Positions 1 to 10,841 of a DNA stretch of 28,586 bases are shown piece by piece. The notes below the pieces were generated by a model. That model saw nothing but the letters and a program-made list of their open reading frames with translations. It did not search any database and was not told the DNA's origin. How positions within the stretch are numbered: position 1 is the first letter of the stretch; the number at the start of each line of letters is the position of its first letter. The position numbers and the translations under genes are program-made. This stretch comes from Sergeia podlipaevii (Eukaryota > Euglenozoa > Kinetoplastea > Trypanosomatida > Trypanosomatidae). The stretch lies in the NCBI GenBank assembly GCA_030849805.1, contig JASANZ010001975.1, forward strand, positions 1 to 28,586, read 5' to 3'.

Positions 1-213
1 GTGCTACAAGTCCAGCCTCACGCATGGCAGCTGCCATTTCTTCAGCGAGCGATGCATTACCAGGAGCTGGGTACTGGACAGTGTATGACTCAGGTGGGAA
101 ACCGCCGTAGTCGTATAACATAGTCGGTGCCGGATCTCCACCAACTTCAGGCGTGTGAGTCTGATAATGTGCCGACACGACAGCGATGGCGCTAGGCTTG
201 CCGTGGCGGGCAA
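1..213 (-). repeat. Direct repeat: high-identity block shared by the two dioxygenase genes (partner 1219-1431)
   Basis: Positions 1-213 match 1219-1431 without gaps and with about 7 substitutions by eye. From about 214 to 340 the same alignment drops to roughly 70 percent, and upstream of the copy 1 start there is no obvious match. The repeat is a tandem gene duplication with a period of 1218 bases, not a mobile element. Confidence 0.85.
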
Positions 214-340
214 TGATGTCTTCAATGCTCTCCCTCCACTTCTTCACCAGAAGTCTGTGGGCGGGATCGTCAAAGAGTGGCAAGGGACCGCCACCATGGC
301 AAACAAAAAGAGCAGGATACATCCTCGTCGCGGTGTTCAT
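1..340 (-). CDS. LigB-type extradiol ring-opening dioxygenase, copy 1 (3' end outside window)
   Basis: This is the N-terminal part of a LigB/DODA-family class III extradiol dioxygenase; the gene continues past the left edge, so no stop is seen. It was found by matching 1-340 to the complete copy at 746-1711. The minus frame from the ATG at 340 begins MNTATRMYPALF and holds the first two metal-site elements, His in VCHGG and His in VSAHYQ, followed by the PEVGGDPAP loop. An in-frame TAA at 368-370 lies just upstream, so there is no N-terminal extension like that of copy 2. By family knowledge these enzymes use Fe(II) or Zn to open catechol-type rings, for example DOPA; the substrate here is unknown. 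A candidate splice acceptor AG at 408-409 gives a 67-nt leader without an ATG. The similarity to copy 2 is mosaic (see findings). Confidence 0.9.
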   Translation of the reverse strand, partial: MNTATRMYPALFVCHGGGPLPLFDDPAHRLLVKKWRESIEDIIARHGKPSAIAVVSAHYQTHTPEVGGDPAPTMLYDYGGFPPESYTVQYPAPGNASLAEEMAAAMREAGLVA

Positions 341-745
341 GCGTATAAAAACGTTTTGATGCAACGGTTACGATTTATTCTGAGGGTGCTTGATGTGAGC
401 GCAAGCACTTTTTTTGTGTGTGAAGATAGCAATCGAGAGGAGAAGGTATAAATCGCATAAGATAGTGAGATAACAACAGATGTTGACTTGAATGCAAGTG
501 ACACGCGGATATTACAGGAAAATGGAGTAGTCACGTGAAGGGATTGCGTTGACAGAGGAAGTGTCTCTTTCATGTTTAACATTTTTATTACACGACGGAT
601 GATCGGTATAGCTCGTGTTTAGCAAAACGAATGAAAAACACAAACAAAAATCGTTAATGCATCATAATGATTTCCACGTCTCATGTGACTGACGAGAGAA
701 ACAAAACGAAACAAAAAATGAAAGCTGGAAGCCGCGCAACAGCAT
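341..745. other. Spacer between the two dioxygenase genes
   Basis: This holds the 3'UTR of copy 2 and the short leader of copy 1. On the minus strand a pyrimidine-rich stretch around 421-437 runs to the first AG at 408-409. The small open frames here are short and have no recognisable sequence. No RNA gene was seen. Confidence 0.6.
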
Positions 746-1711
746 TCAGCCTTCGAAGAGGTAGTAGCGCACGTTGGCTTTACCAAAAGGAATCGAGGCC
801 ACTTCCTTCGCTGCTGTACCGTTCGCAGTGCCAAGGAGTGTGAGCAGTGGCATCAGGTGCTCGTGTGCATCCTCAGGGTGGGCCTCGGAAAAGCCATCAA
901 ATCCTTCAACTTTCCTCATCTCACTGAGGCGCTCCTCGGGTGTTTTGTTGGACTGGAGAACAGCAGTGAGCGCGTCGCCAAAGCGCTTGCCTGCGTCGTG
1001 CTTCCTAAAGTTTGAGAAATTGTGCATCGATGAACCACTCCCAAGAAAGAAGACGCCGCGCTCCCTAAATGGCCGCAGGGCCTGACCCATCTTGATGTGC
1101 TCAGCAGGATCATCCGACCGTAGTACTGAAACAGGAATGACAGGAATGTCCGCCTTGGGAAACATAATCATAAGCGGCACAAACACGCCGTGATCATAGC
1201 GACGCTTGGGGTCCACCTGTGCTACAAGTCCAGCCTCACGCATGGCAGCTGCCATTTCTTCAGCGAGCGATGCATTACCAGGAGCTGGGTATTGGACAGT
1301 GTATGACTCAGGTGGAAAACCGCTGTAGTCGTATAGCATAGCCGGTGCCGGATCTCCGCCAACTTCAGGCGTGTGAGTCTGATAATGTGCCGACACGACA
1401 GCGACGGCGCTAGGCTTGCCGTGGCGGGCAACAATATTTTCAGCGCTTTCTCTCCACTTCTTCGTCAGTGGTCTGGGAACGAGGTGATCAATTAACGGCA
1501 TAGGACCGTCACCATGGGAAATAAAAAGTGCAGGATAAAGCCTGGATGCCATACCAGTCCCTTGCAAGCCCTCTGAGAGAGCAGTGAAATCCCACATGAA
1601 GCCGCTGTCGGTTTCTGTCCAATGAAGCTGAGCCATTTGTTGGTTGAGCTGAAAAGAAAAGCCGAGAAGAAGGCCGACAAATGATATGAGAAAGAGTATC
1701 TTCCACTCCAT
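746..1711 (-). CDS. LigB-type extradiol ring-opening dioxygenase, copy 2, with N-terminal hydrophobic extension
   Basis: A complete 321-residue member of the LigB/DODA family (class III extradiol dioxygenases; 4,5-DOPA dioxygenase/YgiD-like). The catalytic domain begins near residue 54 (MASRLYPALF). Candidate metal ligands and catalytic His are His66 (ISHGDGP), His109 (VSAHYQ) and His174 (RYDHGVF), plus the family's C-terminal EHLMPLLTLLGTA element around 284-296 and GSGSSMHN at 224-231. The family should insert O2 into a catechol ring next to the hydroxyls; the substrate is unknown. The first 53 residues precede the usual domain start and contain a hydrophobic run at about 4-21, a possible signal peptide or membrane anchor. 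The ATG at 1711 is the first ATG after a strong acceptor at 1812-1813, which supports this start; starting at Met54 is the alternative. The gene ends in TGA. It is tandem to copy 1. Confidence 0.92.
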   Translation of the reverse strand: MEWKILFLISFVGLLLGFSFQLNQQMAQLHWTETDSGFMWDFTALSEGLQGTGMASRLYPALFISHGDGPMPLIDHLVPRPLTKKWRESAENIVARHGKPSAVAVVSAHYQTHTPEVGGDPAPAMLYDYSGFPPESYTVQYPAPGNASLAEEMAAAMREAGLVAQVDPKRRYDHGVFVPLMIMFPKADIPVIPVSVLRSDDPAEHIKMGQALRPFRERGVFFLGSGSSMHNFSNFRKHDAGKRFGDALTAVLQSNKTPEERLSEMRKVEGFDGFSEAHPEDAHEHLMPLLTLLGTANGTAAKEVASIPFGKANVRYYLFEG

Positions 1712-1811
1712 CCTTCTCTCTCCTTCTTTCTCTCTTTCCTTCTTTTTGCGCGTGTATGCTCAAGGTGATGCCTGGAAGGATGTTCTGTGTTACTTTGAAA
1801 AATTATATATG

Positions 1812-1813
1812 CT
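1812..1813 (-). promoter_or_regulatory. Predicted trans-splice acceptor AG for dioxygenase copy 2
   Basis: On the minus strand a T-rich tract (about 1816-1834) is followed by GGAAACAG; the AG occupies 1813-1812. The resulting leader is about 100 nt and contains no ATG before the one at 1711. Confidence 0.6.
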
Positions 1814-2547
1814 GTTTCCAAAAAGAAAAAAAAATGAACAGCAACTAGCGAGATTAAGGAAAAAAATGTGTGTTGGGTATCTGATAAATTAATGGAAAAA
1901 TTAAATTGAAGCTCTTAGCGTATAGCAAAGCACCAACGTGGAGTAACCAAGGGAAAATGTATATTAGTGGCGCACATGTGCATAAATTAAGTTTGCAAAA
2001 CAGGAGGGAATTGTAGTACAAGGAAGAACCAAATATGCACTACCTTTTGCTATAGATTCCAGCAGCATGAACTGAACCAACACACTTTCCCCTTCATGCT
2101 ATTATTGGTGATTTTTTTTTCTCTCTTTCATTACTTGCATGCGTGTGCATTCCTTAATGCGCGCGCACACCTACACACACACACATATATATATTAGTTG
2201 TTGTGATGTTGTGAAAGGGGGAAAAATTCAACTGCTATCACCACCACCCACCAACGTCGTCAGACACAAGGATATTGTACAAAACAGCATCTGGAACGTC
2301 CACTTATACTCATTACTTCTCCCTCCTCCACATCCCTCAGTAGTTTGCCTCCTCGTCTGCATCAGGTCTTCCGCAATCCTTTATGGGCCATCTGCATTTC
2401 CTCTTTCTTTTGAAGAAAGAGAAAATGGTAAGCTGAAAACAGCACACCGATAAGTCCAAAACGTTTCAACAACGAAGCAGAAGGTCGTATGTGGAGGGAC
2501 AAGCCAAGGTGCTCACAAGGAGGAGGAACATGAGCAGCTAACAAAAG

Positions 2548-2586
2548 GAGAGAGAGAGAGAGACGACAACAACAACAACAACAACA
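2548..2586. repeat. Microsatellites (GA)n then (ACA)n
   Basis: Uninterrupted GA dinucleotides from 2548 to 2563 are followed, after a short CG spacer, by ACA trinucleotides from 2566 to 2586. On the transcribed (minus) strand these read as CT and TGT repeats inside the presumed 3'UTR or spacer of the adenylate kinase gene. Confidence 0.9.
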
Positions 2587-2776
2587 CCAAACAGACAAGA
2601 AAACGTTTTGGCGATAATCCCCCAGTAAGGCACTTTTTTTGTGTAAAGGTGCAAAAGGAGAGAAAATATAGTTAAAATCAATGAACATAAAGGTCAACAA
2701 GTGAACACATTTTTTTTTTGTGCATCGAGGCGTGTGTACGTGAAATGAGGAGACGAAGTGATAATAATAGTAAAAG

Positions 2777-2801
2777 TATATATATATATATGCACACACA
2801 C
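2777..2801. repeat. Microsatellites (TA)n then (CA)n
   Basis: Pure TA alternation from 2777 to 2791, then CA alternation to 2801, in the spacer downstream of adenylate kinase. Confidence 0.85.
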
Positions 2802-2970
2802 TTATGCACGTATAAAGTTCAGATTTTTTTTTGAGTCAGTAGCTACGTTGTTGCTCTTCGCTCCTTCATTCATGTAGAGGCCATCTTTTGAAAAAAAAAA
2901 AGCATATGAAGTTGGCTTTCTTCCACCTAGGTATTGTTTTCCTCTTTACCCTGCTTCCTTATCTTTACAT

Positions 2971-3666
2971 CTAGAGGTTGCTGGGAACTCTACCAGGCGT
3001 GGTTCGCACCTTGTTGCGAATGAGATCGTTGATGACCTTGCGAAGGTCCCTGTACACGTCGTTGATGGGCTGATTGCCATCGATCTCAACAATGATGTTC
3101 GAGTAGTGAGACACGAGCGCCTGCTTTTGCTTCAGATAGATCTGCATGCGCCGATCGTGCTTCTCTCTCGTGTCATCAGAGCGGATCTGAAGACGATCCA
3201 TCACTTCCGGCGGCGGTGGATCGCTCTTCAGGTTATAGATCTTTCCTGAGACGGGGTCTAGACGACGAGAGAGACAGCGGTCGAGAAGAGCAGCGCTGCT
3301 CACGTTAAGAAAGATCATTACATCAAACTTGATTCCGCGATTTGTAAGAGCCTCTGCTTGACGCAAGGTCCGCGGAAAGCCATCCAAAAGCACACCAGAC
3401 TGCAGCACGCGAGGGCTTTGAAGACGCTCAAACACGAGATCAATAACCAGTTCGTCAGGGATGAGGTTTCCATCGGCCATGATAGACGCGCATTTGAGAC
3501 CAAGCGGGGTCTTCATTTTGACCTCCTGCCGCATAAGGTTACCAACACTTAGGTGGACAAAGCCATAATGTCGCACTAGCAGGTCACTCACTGTCCCCTT
3601 GCCACTTCCAGGGGCACCAAAAAGAATGATGCGCAGCGGCGCCTTGGCGATGACTTCATCAGACAT
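2971..3666 (-). CDS. Adenylate kinase, possibly glycosomal
   Basis: Adenylate kinase (ATP + AMP = 2 ADP) of 231 residues, the usual length for a long-lid form. The P-loop GAPGSGKGT is at 17-25, the AMP-site DGFPRT at 95-100, and the lid starts at about [12 protein letters not shown] (134-145), followed by the [13 protein letters not shown] helix with the expected Arg and Asp residues. The lid has no zinc Cys. The protein ends in Ser-Asn-Leu; this fits the relaxed type 1 peroxisomal/glycosomal signal described for trypanosomes (small residue, K/R/H/N and others, L), so glycosomal import is plausible but unproven. Trypanosomatids carry several adenylate kinase paralogues, and I cannot say which one this is. 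A likely acceptor at 3758-3759 gives a leader of about 91 nt. Stop is TAG. Confidence 0.95.
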   Translation of the reverse strand: MSDEVIAKAPLRIILFGAPGSGKGTVSDLLVRHYGFVHLSVGNLMRQEVKMKTPLGLKCASIMADGNLIPDELVIDLVFERLQSPRVLQSGVLLDGFPRTLRQAEALTNRGIKFDVMIFLNVSSAALLDRCLSRRLDPVSGKIYNLKSDPPPPEVMDRLQIRSDDTREKHDRRMQIYLKQKQALVSHYSNIIVEIDGNQPINDVYRDLRKVINDLIRNKVRTTPGRVPSNL

Positions 3667-4995
3667 GTTTCAACAAGATACAATAAGGGCAGCAACACGG
3701 TTAGCGGAGGAGAAAAAAAAGAAAAAAAATTGAGGGTGATGCAAAACAAAACAAAAGCTACAACGACGGCACGCAAACACAGAAAAGGGAAAAAATCGTC
3801 ACTATGATAATGATAAAAAAAAAAAGCGTTGATAATGTCAACGTGATGGCAGGCAAATATACTATTTTTGCGCTGATGCTATAAAAAAAATAAAAGAGAG
3901 GGAGCAAGAAAAGAAAATACAGATAAAAGAGAGAATCGAGCAAAAAAAAATAGTAGTATAAAGAGAAACAAAAAATAAAGTGGTAGGGATTGTAGAATAC
4001 CCCTCACTGAATTGCCGCTGAAGAGTAGACCAGCAGCAGTAGCATATATGATACCGCACAAGAGTCCTTTATCCTCTTCTTCTGCTTTTATTTTCTTCTT
4101 TTCAAATAAAAAATTCTGTTCATTATAGTTGCCCATTTGATATGAACTGGTGTCAAAAGGCATATATGCGTCTCGCAATGCATTCATGTTCATTCTTGTT
4201 CAACCTCTCCTCGTACGCATTTTTGTCACACACACATACAAAAAAAATGCAAAACAAAGCAGTGGCTCACCACTGAAGGGATGAACAACAAACAAACAAA
4301 AAATGAGAAGAACATATGTGTCTAGATATACGTGTCTGTCTGTCTGTATATAAGCACCCCAATCAAATACTACACGCCAAACACACACACACAAACAAAA
4401 AAAAACGCAGTAGTAAAATAAATAAATAGTAATAATAATAATGGTAAGGAAACCACCTATCGATGGAGAGGAGAAGGGAACGAAAGAATCTGTAAATAGA
4501 AACCCTGGCCCATCCCTAAAGGTATAGCCAGTAATATGATGGTGAACAAACGACCATCCCCACACACTCACACACACTCACATACATGAACAAAAATGTC
4601 GTGCTGCGTCTAACGCAGACTAAAAGCTAAGCCAACAACAACAATGAACCATTCATCGCATGCCTGTTTATTGGGGAAGCAGAGATGACTTGCCCACCTC
4701 TCCCCACCCTCAAAAAAAAGGCTCACAAAGAACTGCTCTCCTTCTGCTCCATTTTAAAAGAAAAATAATTGTAATTCACGCGCATGCATTCGTGTCTCCA
4801 CACTTTCTTTTAAATATATCCTGGTGCCAACAGAGAGAGAGAGAAATGCACATCCTAGGCGAGAACCCCCCCAAAAAGAGGTCTTCCCCCACTCAGCGTG
4901 CGCGTATGTCATTTTCCTCACACCTCATATCCTATTTCATTATCTTTCCCATCTCCTTCCCCCCCTCCCCAACACCATCAGGTTCTTCGACTTCT
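3667..4995. other. Spacer between VCP and adenylate kinase
   Basis: VCP 3'UTR and adenylate kinase 5' region. It is rich in A runs, CA repeats (around 4381-4394 and 4561-4583) and short AAT repeats (4428-4440). The small open frames are low-complexity (Phe/Leu/Ser-rich). No conserved gene or RNA was recognised. Confidence 0.6.
3758..3759 (-). promoter_or_regulatory. Candidate trans-splice acceptor AG for adenylate kinase
   Basis: The minus strand reads a pyrimidine-rich run ending GTCGTTGTAG, with the AG at 3759-3758. A second, purer pyrimidine tract lies between this AG and the ATG but has no AG of its own before the start codon, so the upstream AG is preferred. Confidence 0.4.
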
Positions 4996-8340
<3,345 letters not shown>

Positions 8341-10296
8341 CTAGTCGAGGGGAAACTCTGTCGAATTAGTTGGTAAAGAGCTTGTACCACTCGCACGGTC
8401 CTGGAACACGGCAACAAACGTATAGTACACCCCGCCCACCCACACAATAGCAGCCAACAAAAGATACGAAAAAAGACGAACTTCTCGAGCAGTATAGGGG
8501 CCCTTGAACATTTGCATCAAGTACAAGAAGGTTCCCTTGCTTGCTCGTTCCGCACTCAGCGCGTAATCAAGCTGAAGATTGAGGAGCGTCGGTATGGTAA
8601 TCATGAGATGAACGCCAACAAACGCACCCAGAAAGCTCGCAAAAATGTTTAGAGTATCACCGCCGATAAAAAGTGCTGTGAGACCAAAAAATCCGTTGAG
8701 GGCAATGCGGACCATATAAGCCTTCTTGCGGTCCACGCTGACACTTACTCCGAGAGCTTTATCAACCAGTTGAATGGCTGGGACGTACTGGATTGGATAT
8801 CCCAGCAGAAGACTCAGGCCGAGAAGCAGTTGCAGACTCTGCTTGTAGTACCCAGAGGGGAGCGCAAGCACAACAGACGTGTGTAAACTTTCCCCGTACG
8901 CTAGATATCCAAGAACACCAAACACAACATAGAGAACCACAACACTCAACAACGTGTACTTGACCACGCTGCGAAACTCCCGTTGCTTACTCGGCGCCAC
9001 GCTGTTCTCAACGGGAAGCACCACACCAATACCCTCGAGGGAGAACATGTGCCCGGACAGAAAGACAAGAAGACGCGTTGTCGGTATGGCTGCCACCACC
9101 CCAGGTGCAATGCCGTGCGTGGAAAGGCCTTTGATATCCACGGCCGCTGTGCCTGTGAGCACGATCACTACAAAGGCGCCTGCCACGACAGAGACATAAG
9201 CAAGAAGAGCCATACGGTCGGAGAGAAACGTCATGGGAGTGACGAGGATAACACTGAGCACAACAAAGAATTCATACATGTGAGCAGCATTGAAGAGTGC
9301 AGCAAACATGGACGACGCGTACTGCACGAACATGATACAGAACCCAAATTGTGTAAAAATAAGCGCAAACTGCGTGAAGTACTTGAACCACGGCCCAAGA
9401 ACAAAATCCACGACAGCGGGATAAGTCTTCACGCTAGAGCGGTGAATCGCTTGTTTCACTCGCAGGAGTGACTCACAGCAATCAATCATAATAAGCCCAA
9501 GTACAACTACACACACCGCACCGAGAGCGTAACCGGCGTCTTGGTAAAAAGTAGGCAGCAAAAACACACCGGCACCTACGTTGCCCTTGAAAATGTGAAA
9601 AGCAGCGCGGGCGAGAGTGGTGTAGCCCTGCTGATGCTGTCCTGCTTGTCCGTCATCATGCCCATCCACAACAGAAGAAGAGGCCCTGGGTGAAAACGAA
9701 GGATCAAGACGACCCGCAAAGCTGTTATACTCAAGCACATCAGCGGTGGGCGCCCCACTATCGTCGGTGCCCTCCTCATCGTCACCGCACGCATGATAGC
9801 TCGGCGTGGACTTACCGAGGGGAAGTTCGTCGATCGGCACACGCACCACCGTAGAGACCGCCCTCGCATCGTCCCCAGCGCCCCCTGGAGGAGAAGTGAA
9901 GTCGTCTTCATCAGCAGCGGAGTCCACTAGTTTGGGAACGACAGAGCACGAAGAGGCTCTCTTGAGCTCACCATCAACCTCACTGGTTGGCACCGTTCCA
10001 CTAGATACCACTATGCAGCTGCAGGTGCTTCGGTTGAGGTTTCGACGCGGTATGGCATTTTTTGGAAGTGGTCCAGCAAACGGCCCCAAGTCGTCCAACG
10101 AGGTACAGCTCAGACGACGGGAGCCGTCGTTGCCAAAGCTACGAAGTGACATCTCAAAGGAAACTACACGTGACAGGGATTGTGGCGTGATCGCCTTGGA
10201 TAAGGTTTCGTGAAGCACCTCATCGCCCTTCCTCAAGTCCTCCGCATGCGGGGTCCCGTATTGCTTGCGAGACATTGAAAGCTCAAGCGAGCTCAT
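8341..10296 (-). CDS. Amino acid transporter, AAAP (SLC36/SLC38-like) family
   Basis: Polytopic membrane protein of 651 residues. Residues 1 to about 226 are hydrophilic, rich in Ser, Asp and Gly, and likely cytosolic. The transporter core starts at about 230 with FHIFKGNVGAGVFLLP, the family's first-helix substrate motif, and about eleven hydrophobic segments follow (roughly 230-250, 256-275, 305-330, 341-358, 363-385, 399-415, 443-466, 485-508, 528-545, 549-572, 608-632). The conserved SLEGIGVVLPVENS segment is at 419-432. AAAP members carry amino acids in symport with H+ or Na+; trypanosomatids have many paralogues for Arg, Lys, Pro and others, and the substrate cannot be read from sequence. 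Its N-terminal region is longer than I expect for the family. The ATG follows a good splice acceptor 90 nt upstream. Stop is TAG. Confidence 0.94.
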   Translation of the reverse strand: MSSLELSMSRKQYGTPHAEDLRKGDEVLHETLSKAITPQSLSRVVSFEMSLRSFGNDGSRRLSCTSLDDLGPFAGPLPKNAIPRRNLNRSTCSCIVVSSGTVPTSEVDGELKRASSCSVVPKLVDSAADEDDFTSPPGGAGDDARAVSTVVRVPIDELPLGKSTPSYHACGDDEEGTDDSGAPTADVLEYNSFAGRLDPSFSPRASSSVVDGHDDGQAGQHQQGYTTLARAAFHIFKGNVGAGVFLLPTFYQDAGYALGAVCVVVLGLIMIDCCESLLRVKQAIHRSSVKTYPAVVDFVLGPWFKYFTQFALIFTQFGFCIMFVQYASSMFAALFNAAHMYEFFVVLSVILVTPMTFLSDRMALLAYVSVVAGAFVVIVLTGTAAVDIKGLSTHGIAPGVVAAIPTTRLLVFLSGHMFSLEGIGVVLPVENSVAPSKQREFRSVVKYTLLSVVVLYVVFGVLGYLAYGESLHTSVVLALPSGYYKQSLQLLLGLSLLLGYPIQYVPAIQLVDKALGVSVSVDRKKAYMVRIALNGFFGLTALFIGGDTLNIFASFLGAFVGVHLMITIPTLLNLQLDYALSAERASKGTFLYLMQMFKGPYTAREVRLFSYLLLAAIVWVGGVYYTFVAVFQDRASGTSSLPTNSTEFPLD

Positions 10297-10386
10297 ACTG
10301 TTATCACCACGCAGCGTTGTTTTCTAAAAGAGCAGCGCGTCCTCTCTTTCAAAATGGTCAAGAACAACTGTAAATATGTACGTATG

Positions 10387-10388
10387 CT
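10387..10388 (-). promoter_or_regulatory. Predicted trans-splice acceptor AG for amino acid transporter
   Basis: On the minus strand a tract of about 13 T is followed by GGTTGCAG; the AG is at 10388-10387. The leader is about 90 nt and contains no ATG. Confidence 0.7.
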
Positions 10389-10631
10389 GCAACCAAAAAA
10401 AAAAAAACACACAAAATGAAAAGGCAATGGAGACAAAAATGAAAAAATGAAGATGCATTATATTCTTGTGGAAAAAAAAAGACAGAAGTTAATAATCAAA
10501 ATGGAAAAAAAGTAAAGCAAAACAATAAGACTTCAATCAATGATGATCGGAGTAATCGGTAATAATATTCTTTATAGTTTCACTTTCCGCTTTTTCATAT
10601 GTGATCGCATAACATTGTTTCCGTGTATACT

Positions 10632-10651
10632 ACCACCACCACCACCACCAC
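10632..10651. repeat. (ACC)n trinucleotide microsatellite
   Basis: Six to seven uninterrupted ACC units in the spacer just downstream of the ARM-repeat gene; it reads as GGT repeats in the transcript. Confidence 0.85.
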
Positions 10652-10841
10652 AGGGAGGCAGACATAAGCGCGGCAAGTGCATGCGCGCACACGCATGAAA
10701 ATACAACATCTTCGTTCTTTACCTTGTTTACATGAGTTGAGGGGCTCTTCACCCTCTCCAAACCGACACACACACACACACACATACAAACAACAACACA
10801 AAACACACTGTGTCACATTCCCCGCCCCATCACCTCTCTAC

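Larger units (their letters stand above)
1712..2970. other. Long spacer: adenylate kinase 3'UTR and dioxygenase 5' region
   Basis: AT-rich and simple-sequence rich: CA/TA runs near 2166-2195, GA then ACA repeats at 2548-2586, and TA then CA repeats at 2777-2801. The open frames on either strand encode low-complexity Cys/Tyr/Leu-rich or His/Thr-rich strings and look random. Apart from the acceptor at 1812-1813 nothing functional was recognised. Confidence 0.6.
10297..10841. other. Spacer between ARM-repeat gene and amino acid transporter
   Basis: Contains the transporter leader and acceptor, an ACC repeat at 10632-10651 and a CA repeat at about 10767-10784. The plus-strand open frame that starts here and runs to 11330 overlaps the ARM-repeat gene antisense and is a shadow. 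Nothing else was recognised. Confidence 0.6.

Noticed and set aside
4..225. Minus-strand 73-codon frame, with a near copy at 1222-1434
   Set aside because: The two frames look conserved because both are the same out-of-frame shadow of the duplicated dioxygenase coding sequence.
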